Source: Dipetalonema caudispina
Taxonomy: Eukaryota; Nematoda; Chromadorea; Rhabditida; Onchocercidae
Reading direction: 5' to 3'
Length of the DNA stretch: 64,000 nt
NCBI GenBank assembly: GCA_013365325.1
Contig: JABVXV010000093.1
Coordinates: 1-64,000 of the forward strand
Positions 1-10,983 of the stretch are shown one piece after another. Numbering within the stretch: the stretch's first letter is position 1; each line of letters opens with the position of its first letter. The notes beneath the pieces were generated by a model that had not been told where the DNA came from, searched no databases, and saw only the letters and a program-made list of their open reading frames with translations. The position numbers and the translations under genes are program-made.

Positions 1-122
<122 letters not shown>

Positions 123-1729
123 AGTAACAGTAATAGCAAGAATTAACAAAATAAAAAAGTGTCATTTATCTGCAAAATCTTACCAAATGAGTTTATTTAT
201 CTCAAAAAATTCGAAATTTTTGATAAGCTAAAAATTAATCCATTTCCAATTGCACATTTAATTTTCATATTTGTTGTTTGAAAACAATAAGATTAACTGG
301 ATTTATCAAATATATATATATATATATATATAGAAAAATTTCAAATATTTATTCATTATTATGATTAATCTTTTTCTTATTACTATAATCAATTTTTGTC
401 TTACTCCTACAAGGTCTTATTTGCAATTATTCTCATTCCTTTTCATCATTTTTTTTTTTTCAAATGATATCGTATTGGTGGTCTAAAAATTTCGTGAAAT
501 TTGCATGAAAATACGAATGTTAATTGGCATTTAAACACTCCATGTGCTATTATCCCGATAAATATTCGAACATTTTCGAATACTTTTACAACTTTACATG
601 AAGATGATATATATATAAATATATTGAAAGCAAATTATAATCAGAAAAAAAGAAAAAAAAAAAAAAACCTGTGATAAAAAAAATTTTTTTTTTTTTAATA
701 ATAAATAGAAAAATAAAAGAAAAAACAAATATTGAAAGCATAAAATTTTTTGTTTGCAAAATGATAGAAATTGTATGGGAAAAAAAAAAAAAAAAATGCG
801 GAAAGATGAATAGTAATCACTAAGTAAATAGATAATAGATGTGGATATGAAAATGATATTGTTAGATTTCATGCATACATTTATTCTGAACTGATTATAT
901 ATATATATATATATATGTGCATATAATATTCAAACATTTCAACATAATGATGAAAAGTTTTTAAATAGTAATTTTGATTGGTTTAAATTTCGAAATATAA
1001 TGGAATTTTTTTGTCACTCTTCAATTTTTCTTTTATTTATTTATTTTTTTTTCTTCTCCATAACAATAAATATCACTTGATAGTTTTAATTATTTATGCA
1101 AAAATTTAATGGAAAAAATACCCACAAAATATTTTTTATTCATTTTTTAATTGGTAAAACAAAAGGATTTATTGGGAATGCTTAATAATAAATCTTATTA
1201 TTAATTAATTATTTTATCAAGTTTTATAGTAATGAATGATGAAATCATTTTGTAATAATCAATTCCCAAAACTTATAATCAATACATATTGGTCAACATT
1301 GCATTTTTTTTTTTTCACTATGAATTTTAGCAAAAAATTTCGCTTCATAGTTCAAAGGGTAAATGATAAATTGACAAGTCGATGAAACTGGCAATTCTTC
1401 GCCATAATTCAATCAGTAGAAAAGATGACAAGCATACAGTTGAAATTATACAAAATAGAGCAAATCATTAGCAATTTTTCTAAACGTAAATTTATACTAT
1501 TCAAAGATTTTGTTAAAAAAAGAAAAAAAAATGAAATTATTTGACTCATACATGATAATTTAAAAAATAACATAAATACATAATAATATATGTACAAGTA
1601 TCAAATTTCAAATTACAGTATATGTATATATTTCAAACTACAGTAACTCTCTATGAGGATAAGTTATTCATTCTTGTTGTTCGTTTTGGAGACGATTTCA
1701 TCAAATAGTGTAGTGGTACTTACGAATAC

Positions 1730-1831
1730 AAACAGATACAGACACAGACACAGACACACAGACACACAGACACAGACACACACACACACACACACATGTA
1801 CACACACATACACATATAAACACGCACAGAC

Positions 1832-1862
<31 letters not shown>
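1730..1862. repeat. CA/CAGA-rich microsatellite
   Basis: This is a run of (CA)n with regular CAGA and CATA interruptions. It produces spurious His/Thr-rich and Cys/Val-rich open frames on the two strands. Confidence 0.95.
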
Positions 1863-1863
<1 letters not shown>

Positions 1864-1996
1864 TTATTGTATAGTTGTTATAAACAGACAAAATTTTCAT
1901 GAAATTTATTGAAATAAAACCTAATTATAAGAAAAATTATTTAAAGATGAGAAATTAAAAATTTCTTCTTCTCTTTTTTTTTTTTTTGAAAAATGA

Positions 1997-1999
<3 letters not shown>

Positions 2000-2038
<39 letters not shown>
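2000..2038. repeat. Poly(A) tract, about 39 bases
   Basis: A single uninterrupted run of A, the longest in the left part of the window, followed by a second shorter A-rich run to about 2070. No transposon body or target-site duplication is evident around it. Confidence 0.95.
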
Positions 2039-2041
<3 letters not shown>

Positions 2042-3517
2042 TTGAAAAAAAAAAAAAAAAGAAAAAAAAAATTTCATTTTTAATCAAATAAAAATTACTG
2101 TTGGCAGCAAATGAACCAAACCGAAATGGAAGAAGCGAAATGAGCACAGTGTACAGCTTTCATTCATTTATAGAGAAAATGAAAATTTTACTTTGGAAAT
2201 AATAAATTTTTGCGCGAAACAAGATGAAACAAATTTGATGTCATAATGTATGTTATGTTTCTCTTTTGTCTATTACCTTTTTTTATTGTTAATCAATCAG
2301 TCTTTTCTTACAATTTTTGAAACTTTTTTTTTTTGGCAAAAGAATGAGAGAAAAAGAAAGAAAAAAAAAAAAAAAAGAAGAAGAAAGCAGTAACAATAAC
2401 AATAACAATCATTTAGGATTATAAAAAATTTTTTTAAACATGATATTTTTATGCAAAATATTGGATAAAAATGAAATTAATGAAAATATTCATAAGTATA
2501 ATTTCTTTTTTAGTGATCTTATAATGTTATAAAAGATTTGCGGAAAGTACAACATATAATGATGATGATGATGATACTGGTAATGATAACGATGATAAGG
2601 ATAATTTGAATCAAGGAAAGCAAAAGATTTCTTTTCTAGACAGTTCCTTCATTTCATACCATAATATGGCTGTATTGTATCATATATCGTTTTTTAATAC
2701 CAGTAATAGCAGAGGCTTCCGTCGAGTTAAAAAAAAAAAAATAGTACTGTCATGTTATGCAAAGCATTCTTCCCGCCAGACAGAAAATTTGAATATTTGA
2801 AACCCTGAAATGACATATCAGAAAACGATCCCAGATCTCGTTTACTATTAGGTGTTTCATTTTCTGGTCAAATTTTATTTATCAAGTATTTTATTTTTTG
2901 TCAAAATTTTGTTTTTATACATTATACGTGCCATGATGTGCTTTCTTTATTTTTTTGATATCAACATCAATAGTCGCCAGCTGCAACAAGATGAACAATC
3001 AGTATCACGTACCATTCTTCGCGATATCCAATTTTTGATCCTATAGCTTTTCAACTCTAGAAGTTCATCCATTCGCTTCAAAGTACACAATTTGCTCGAC
3101 ATCAATAATTTATATCAACAATGCTCGATTCAGCCATTAAATCACTCTGCAGGATTTTGTCATTATGTCTATTTGAAACGATATTAAATTTCAAAGTCTT
3201 CGTTTGTACCAGACAAAATCAGTAACATGAGAATCCTCGGATTGAAAACTATCGACGGTTCCATTCTTATTTAAGCTGTTCAACATATACTCACGGCCAA
3301 AGTGACATCATTTTTGATGTAGTTCCAAAATATCTTATTCATCTCCATCTCATATTATAATGCAATAAACAAGTACATTTAAAACGGGCTCAAACACTTT
3401 TAATTCTGATGCTAAAATTTTTGGAACGAATACGAGAGAACGATGAACAATCAATAGCAGTTATAACATGGATGATATGGTCGATCATGCGAAAAGAATT
3501 TCTTGTATCGACAGGCA

Positions 3518-3630
3518 TGAATACACATGCACATGCACACACACACACATGCACACATGCACACACACACACACATATATATATATACGCATATACGCAT
3601 GCACACACACATATACACACGTACACGCAG
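3518..3630. repeat. (CA)n/(TA)n microsatellite
   Basis: Alternating purine-pyrimidine repeat mixing CACA, TGCACA and TATATA units. Open frames crossing it are low-complexity artefacts. Confidence 0.93.
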
Positions 3631-4325
3631 GCCTACCACACATAAATCACCGTTATCATGATCAACTGTGCAAGATAAACCTATGTAAAGCGAAACCCAC
3701 GGCAGTTGTTGAAAAGTGATCCCAAAAAGGTCTCACTGGAAATAAATTCCAGAAAGGATATATTGAAAAATGAATCCGGCGGTTTTATGAAAAGAACTCC
3801 AGAAAAATTCTGCGAGAAAATTGTTCCAAACCTTTCTTTTTGTAAATGGATAATAATCACAAAGAAATGCTGTCCCAAAATTCATCAAAAGTTCAGAAAA
3901 TTTTTACCAATAGATATTTTCACATGAAACTGTAATAAGAAACCGATTCCTGAGGGGATTTTGCTAGGCTAGAATTGAAAATTCACTAGAGGAAAAAACA
4001 CAGAAACTTGTTCTACAATAATTGCAATTCACAGTATTGAAACGAAAGATTTTAGGGATGAAAAAAGGACGATGATGAATAAGGAAACGTTAAAATAATA
4101 AACATATATATTGAAAGAGCCGCGCTTGGAAGAGGAAACAATGGCGAGGTGAAAAATCAGAAAATTTGGATAAATCTAAAAACAAAAAGGAAAAAATTTG
4201 AAATAGAGAAAAAATTTTCTAAAAGATTAAAATAAAGCATTAACGGTGCCATTGAATTCATCTTTTCCTCATAATACGATTTCAAATAAAAAAATGATCG
4301 TATCGCTATCAGTATATAGCTATAT

Positions 4326-7300
4326 TCAGCATGTATCTGAAGCAAAGTTAAATCCCAGTTGACGACGAGGCGGCTGCGGTGGTCCATTATATCCACATCC
4401 ACTAAGGCCTCCTCCTCCACTACCGTTACCTTTGAAACCGCCATTCATCTGACTGTTATTGCCATTAGCAGTTCGAGAGCAGGAACCACGTGATGCAAAG
4501 TTAGAAACACCACCTCGGCCACCTCGACCACTGTTGCGAGGTGCGCCACGAGAGTTTCGTGAGCCGTCAACGTTATCACGCTCCTGACGTCGAATGCTAC
4601 CACCAGCGCGACCACGCTCAGCACCTGGACCCTTTCCGAAATCACCTCCTTTCGCGCCTCCACTCCCAAAGTCATTACGTTGAGCACCACTGCCTTTAGC
4701 ACCACGCATCTGTCGACGCTCATCACCACGCGCTCCAAATCCATTCACCTGCTCAACGCCATTCATAAAACTATTCTGAGCACCATCCGAACGTCGTTTC
4801 GACGAAACTTCTGGTTTCACCTCTGAAAACAAAAACTGTTACCACTGCTTCAAAGAATTCAGTACAAAAATATAAAATTGGACAAAGAATTTTGAAAAGC
4901 TAATTGGGAACATTACCAATTTGCTTAAGTGGCTGATGACGTTGAAATTCAGAAAAAATGTAAAAGTCAGGTTCATGAAAAAATTTTTAACAAGATCAAA
5001 GAGCAATTTACTGCAAGGGTCATAAAAGTTCAATATTTGACTGATAAAGTTGTGGATATTTTTGATATTTTTGAGACTATACCATTCAGCATTAAACAAC
5101 AGTAGAAATTAAGCGATGGTTTTAATTTTTATCTTCAGTAATTTAGGTAATGAGGCAAATTTATTCATCCTTCAAAATAATAATCCTAAAAGCTGGTTAT
5201 CCATGCTTTTGTTTGCTAATTCTCATATGAGTCATCAATTCAAAAACTAAAAGCCGATTGTACAGCGGACAAAATGCGGATCGCACTTTTCATCATCACG
5301 AACTCCTCCCAGCTGCCCCTCGAGTCAAGCAAACATACTCTCTTCCTCCACGAAAAACAATCGTAGAGCATTTTATCATCCCTCATATTTGCACAGCTTT
5401 ATCGCAGAGCTAAAGTAAATCAGTGAACGGGGAAAAAAACCTTTTCCTTTTCACGGGATAACAATCATTTACAAAAAAAGTGGGGAGACTCCCTGTAAAA
5501 GCAGTAATTACCACTGAAAATACGCTTATTAGAATACAATCTACTGATGGCTAAAAAATATTTTAAAAATTAACGAAGAAATCTAACCAGTACGCCACAC
5601 ATCATTTTGATTAGGGCCACTGACGGTATTTGTAGGATCTTCTGGGACAACCATAACTGGAAAAGGAATTGGTGGTGGTGGGTCACGTACAAGCGCTTTC
5701 GCATCGATTCCACCCTCAAAACCAAACTCCGTATCGCCTGCTTGATTTATATCGCTTTCTACATAGTTCTCTACCGACCCATTGGCAACATGTACAAAAA
5801 CTACCTGGAAAAAACCGCTGGTTTCAAATAAAATTAGTTTTTCACAAATAATGTTTGCAAAGCATCAGGTTGTTGAATATACATAACTGCATTACTGATA
5901 ATGTGGTGCGTTGTCTTGCAAGAAGATAATTCTAAGAGATCAAAAGAGATTATAAACGTCACCTTCGGATCTTTCTTCGGCTGTTCAACCTCGGCTTCCA
6001 ATGCAGACTCATCAGATTTAACATTCTGATCTTCTTTAGCACCATGACGCATATGCCCGCAACTTGCAATTTTTTCTAATAGTTCCCTAATTTGCATTCC
6101 TAAAAATATAAACGGTAATGAGACAACACTAGAGATTAGTTCTCCAAGTAATTAGCATCACTGAACATAAATTTATAAGTCGAAATATAAATTCTCTACA
6201 ATTAGGACAGAAAACGAAGAGATTATTACCTGAGAAATCATTCACAACTTTTTCTTTGCTTCCTACAAGAATCCCATACGCTAACATCGAACCGTCCGCG
6301 CACTTCTTCTTGAAATCCATAAGAGTATCGGACTCACTGCATTTCAAGCCGAATGGTTCCGATAAATTCTCAATCAATTCGCACTCCTCTTCGGTAACCT
6401 TCTGAAACAAAAGCATCAATGAAATAAGAACTAGTGAGCAAAAATTTGCATATCCTCACCACATTTCTAAACATAATGAGAAGTAATAAGGTTGGAAAAT
6501 CTGTTCTTGCATTTTGTACAATTATAAGATTATTTCAGTGGACGAAAGTGAGCACAAAAAATATGGATGTATACAAATTTACCGCCTCATTATCCGCCCC
6601 ATTTAGAAAGGCATCCTTGACTTCCATTTTGCCGAATCGTTCGATAATATTTTGAAAGTAGATGAAATCTTCCAAACGTTTTCGCTCATGTTCAACAAGC
6701 TAAGATAAAGCAACATTCAACAAAAAAAAAAAAAAAGGGAAACATTACAACCACTTTACTTCTAAAGTTCCAAATCAGGAAATTGATAACAAATCTTATC
6801 AGAACTCCTACTCATATCATTGGCTTTTTTATCTGAACAGACCAAAGAAATCATAAAACGGTTACTAAAATCTCAAGTAGATTCAATAACACGTACTGAA
6901 TCCTACTAAGAAGCGATCGATTGTCGAACGTGGCCATGTTGAATTCGTACAGTCCTAATTTCCCCCGTACTTCCCATTAATCACCTTCCAAAACCTTAGT
7001 AAATCTCAGTTATCAGCTAAATGATCATATTCTATCACACGCTTACCACTAAGCAAAATGCAACATCATCCGCTGTTCAGATAGCGAGCAGCTGCCCACT
7101 CCCTAATCAATTTGCTTTCTTTTTGTAATTGAAACGACATTTTTTAAACCGTTTTTCACATCGAAAAGATCTTTAATCATGTGCTAGCTGAGAATTATGA
7201 TGGATTTAATTGACCTCTAGACCTATTATTCAATTACACGCTGAACTTCTACGGTGCGGATGGCGATCGAAGTATGGATGTAATACCATGGCATCATAAT

Positions 7301-7836
7301 ACCATAAATCTGAAAAGCAATAAAAAAATCATCTAATTCTACTTACGTCCTTCTTCATTCCATCGTCCCGTTGTTTCAAGCCACGAAGGTATTCCTTTTG
7401 TAGGGATTGCAAGATCTTGCTGATATCTTTCAGGAACTCTAGCTGTGTATCAACCTCTCCAATACAATACCGAGCTTCGATTTGCTGCTCGCTAAGTTTC
7501 TTACCGTCTTTCAAATCCGCTTCGTATTGTAACAAGCGGCTCTAAAATGTCATTCGATAGGACTCAACAGTACAAGTTTTTAAGCAATTAAAAGTTTAGT
7601 AGCGATAGGAGTCAGGGGAAAATGAGATCCCAAAAAAGAATCAGCGAAAAAAGTGAAAAAATTTTTAGTAGTGAAAGAAAAACAAGTTTGCATAATTTTC
7701 ATACTGAATTACTCGCACTACGCACCTTACGCTTTTCCAGGTTTCGGCGTCGTTTGTCGAATGCAAACTGAATACCTGAATACGGATTTGTCAAGATGTT
7801 ATCAACGATGTACTGGCTGCTTTCTGGTCCCTTCAT
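4326..7836 (-). CDS. Caprin-family RNA-binding protein (cytoplasmic RNP granule protein)
   Basis: Caprins are cytoplasmic mRNA-binding proteins of stress and transport granules. Seven exons join in phase: 7836-7726, 7541-7347, 6699-6583, 6401-6230, 6099-5963, 5804-5588 and 4822-4326, giving 481 residues. Residues 27-90 align with the start of the Caprin-1 conserved region: FDKRRRNLEKRK matches IDKKLRNLEKKK, then an LxxYxxxLxxGxxL segment and a QLEFLKDI match to Caprin's LEFAKEL. Exon 4 (TEEECELIENL, ending GSKEKVV) matches the SEEELSLLDEF...GKEKPV block. An acidic linker (exon 5) and a Pro-rich exon 6 follow. The last exon is Gly/Arg-rich with RGGRGG, typical of an RNA-binding tail. The ATG at 7836 sits two bases after TTTCTTCCAG, a likely spliced-leader acceptor. 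The 765-base last intron is GC-richer than usual and could hide an exon, although the flanking phases join without one. The Caprin-2 C1q domain is absent. Confidence 0.88.
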
Positions 7837-7850
7837 GTCTGGAAGAAAGT
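7837..7850 (-). promoter_or_regulatory. Probable trans-splice acceptor before the Caprin start codon
   Basis: Read on the minus strand, CTTTCTTCCAG ends two bases before the ATG at 7836. No upstream coding exon was found. In nematodes this layout usually marks addition of a spliced leader, but a cis-spliced noncoding first exon is also possible. Confidence 0.55.
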
Positions 7851-10800
7851 TTTTTGAAACACTACCAAACCAGCGAGACGCTTTATAAAACTGCCTGCCC
7901 AGAACACGACATGATCCTCCCCACCTAAAGACAGACTATAATCACATCTCGTCCTCACTGAAATCTCGGCCTCGACACACAATTCCAATAAAAGTTGCTA
8001 AGAATAATTTTTTAAATCTTCCCTTTTCAGGATAAAAGACGAAAGAGAGTTGCAAAATTCTACATCATAAATTGATTTCAAGAAAGAGAAGGGAGGGAAG
8101 AAGAAGTCAAATGTGTTTTTTTCTTTTTTTTTCATTTATTCCTGCCCTTCGTAGATTCATCATATACCACTTATCTTGCACTCATCCAAATTGGTTTTTT
8201 TTTTTTGAAACTGAATTTCCCAAAAATCTTTTGAATTTAAGTTAACAGCAAAACTTTTTTCAAAATTTAATTACTTCCTAAACAGAAACCAGTTCTTTCT
8301 TACTAGCAAAATAATGACGAACAGCGACTTTACGCGATAAACTGAACTTCTTTGAAGTAGAATCGAAATCGAAGAAAAGCAAAAGAAAAATGGAAAATGA
8401 AACCGGAATACCAGTAATGGATAAGTCTGACAGATCCGAAGGGAACAGCGCCATTTCACGCCAAGAAACGAAACGAGAGCCAACCACTTGTAAGACGGAC
8501 ATTGTGGAGTAATGAATGTCTAAGGGTGGTGGGGGAAAGAGAAGGAAGGAAGTTTCGAGAGATAACGGTGAAGTAAAAATTTGCATAAAGTTACAAAAGC
8601 AAGACCAGAAACTGTAATGCATACTTTTATTCCCTCCCTCCCATCTCGCCACTACGCCCAACAAGTATGATAGGCATAGACAAAGCAAGATGAGGGAAGT
8701 TCAGTCAAAAGTACCCAATTTAATACCTGAGAAAACTGGATGTATCACCGGAATAGAGCCAGAGGAGGATAGCTAAAGGAATTTCAGCATTTTAACAGGA
8801 AAACCAACATCTATAAATAACTTTTATAAATTTTGCACGTGGAAGACGAATGTGAACCAGCGTGGATGGGCCTGCACTGATTTTCATTCGCTTTTTTTTG
8901 TCAAAAATTCGAAAGTGAAACTTGAACATATCCCGGAACACTCAGAAATCCACCAATGAATCCTAGATCTGGTTGCTGAATTGCCTAATGGCGGTCCACA
9001 ATAATGGCGACATCAATCACCAAAGCCAAATAAATACCGAAGAATATAGGAATGATTATGCTCTTAATCGTTTACCAACAACCGAAACAGCTGAATTCCC
9101 TTCCTACTCCCCCACGACCTCTGACCTTAAAAGGACTGCGACACCCCAACCTAACAAAGCCATCAAACTACTTCCCCCCTAACGTCCGGTGACAACAGTC
9201 CACGCCCAATCGACAATCAGCAACGTCGAATTGTGAAACGGTCGCGAAGTGCAACGAAATCGTCCATTGTTGGGGGCAGAATTTGAGTCGTAGTGAGGTT
9301 TTAATTTCGAGTTGACGGATTTCAATAGTTAATTGATCTTAATCTAGTTTATATTCTAGTAGTCAATTCCAAAAGTCAAAAATTAAGAAGCACTCGAACT
9401 TTAATAAATTACTTTAGACAAATAGTTGAAATTTACTGAATCATTTCCAATAAAAAACAGTGGAAAATAAGAGATTACGTGGTTTCCGTAGCAGAGAAAC
9501 AAATAATAAGCCATACTTTAGTAAGTGATTCCCACAATTAATTTATCTCCAAATTGGTTTCTAGATGCAAATAAAATTTGGAAGTTTCCTCTAAAAAAGA
9601 AATCCCATGAATGTCAATTTATTTCTGGAACCACGAATAATTGCTCAAGTCATGGAGGCAAATTCAGTCAATAATAATCTAATCATATTGAAAATGGCAC
9701 TTCAAAGCAAAACCACCAATGAAAACGGTATCCGCGGAGGCGGCAATTTAAAGAGTATTAACTCATAAAATATAGATGATTTCCTACCCGAAGAAGTTCA
9801 ATGCCTCCTAACCTGTAAGGTTATTCCTATTCGAAGAGATTCAGTACTTCTTAACCTGTAAAATTACTCCATAAAGAATTGCCCATTTATCTTTATTCTT
9901 TTTTCAAGTACAATGCAACATGTCCCCATGACATTAATCGTTCTTTTTGAGGGGACAAGGAGGTGGACAAGAATGGAGATGAACCGGAATAGCGGAGATC
10001 GAGGAAGAGAAGATCGAGTGAAAATTCTTAACACTTAATAAATTTCATAAAAATTTCATTATTGATTTTTTCTTAGCTAAAACAATCTTACTTCTATTAC
10101 ATTTTAATATTTCATGATGTAAAAATGAGTTACTCCATATGTTGCTATTTCCAAGCTTACGTTCGTATTATTTTTTATTTAGTCATTAAATTATTGTTAA
10201 ATATCAAATATCAATATTTTAATACATTTGTGAAATATTCTCTCGTTTGTTTACTTTTATAAATCATAACTACACGTGTAACATAATGACACGTATATCA
10301 CAATTTACTCTCACGTGTAAACCGCATATAGGCACAACTAATGTTTCAACTTTCAAACTTACATCACATCTATCCACGTCCACAAATATATCATACACTC
10401 ACGTAAATCACGCATATATATGCAACAAATGGACGGATACGCATGGCTATCATTTTTTTTGCGGGGAACAGTCGTCTGACAGGCAAAAAAAATCAATGCA
10501 CTGCAACGTGTATGTGTATGTTTATGTATGTTTGTATGTGTATGTGTGTATATGTATGTGTATGTGTGTATGTGTATGTGTATGTGTGTATGTGTATGTG
10601 TGTATGTTATGTATGTATGTATGTATGTATGCATATGTTCGCGTAGCATCCCAATGATTGCATACTGGAACAGCAGCAGGCTGCACCTGTTCTGTGCTCG
10701 TCTAGCAATGCGCTTCGTCCGACGGTAATGCGCTTGCACATATTGGTTGGGCATTGGGACGCGTGAGTGTGCACTTCATGCAATTCTTGTATTTTGCACT

Positions 10801-10983
10801 ATTTATATGGAGTGCTTGATTTGATGACAATTCTTTGGTTATGATTTACATAATGGTTGTGATTTCTGAATATGCAACGTACATGAATGGAATGAATACA
10901 GCGATTTCTTTACTTTTATTTTCTGGAATTTAAATAATTTAATTTTAGGTTTTGGCTGTTATGATGGATTGTACATTAGTACC
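7851..10983. other. Shared upstream region between divergent Caprin and SIRT7 genes
   Basis: About 3.1 kb separates the two start codons. The block from roughly 8300 to 9300 is clearly less AT-rich than its surroundings, with CG-containing stretches around 9180-9290, and is the best place for promoters or 5' exons. Open frames here (for example 8278-8688 minus and 8973-9182 plus) have no recognisable domain or supported splice partners. A TG microsatellite sits at 10505-10640. Confidence 0.5.
10505..10640. repeat. (TG)n/(TATG)n microsatellite
   Basis: Dense GTATGTGT and TATG units over about 135 bases. Apparent Cys/Val/Tyr-rich and His/Thr-rich open frames on both strands come from the repeat. 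Confidence 0.95.

Larger units (their letters stand above)
123..4325. other. Intergenic AT-rich DNA, no gene recognised
   Basis: About 4.2 kb of AT-rich sequence lies downstream of the minus-strand Caprin gene. It holds (TA)n runs near 311-332 and 894-915, CA-rich microsatellites and long A/T homopolymers. Open frames near 3400-3930 are low complexity or have no splice partners and no recognisable domain. I could not pick out a clear minus-strand AATAAA for the Caprin mRNA within the first 200 bases below its stop. Confidence 0.6.

Noticed and set aside
1653..1900. Open frames rich in His/Thr or Cys/Val
   Set aside because: They are products of the CA microsatellite. The same applies to frames at 3390-3719, 10247-10754 and 21524-21745.
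3681..3927. Open frames on both strands around 3700-3900
   Set aside because: No recognisable domain and no convincing splice sites; the composition matches neighbouring noncoding DNA.
4445..4744. Val-rich minus-strand frame across the last Caprin exon
   Set aside because: It is an out-of-frame shadow of the Gly/Arg-rich coding exon.
5260..5480. GC-richer stretch in the last Caprin intron, read as a possible RGG-like exon
   Set aside because: The open segment is short and ends in tandem stops without usable donor and acceptor in phase.
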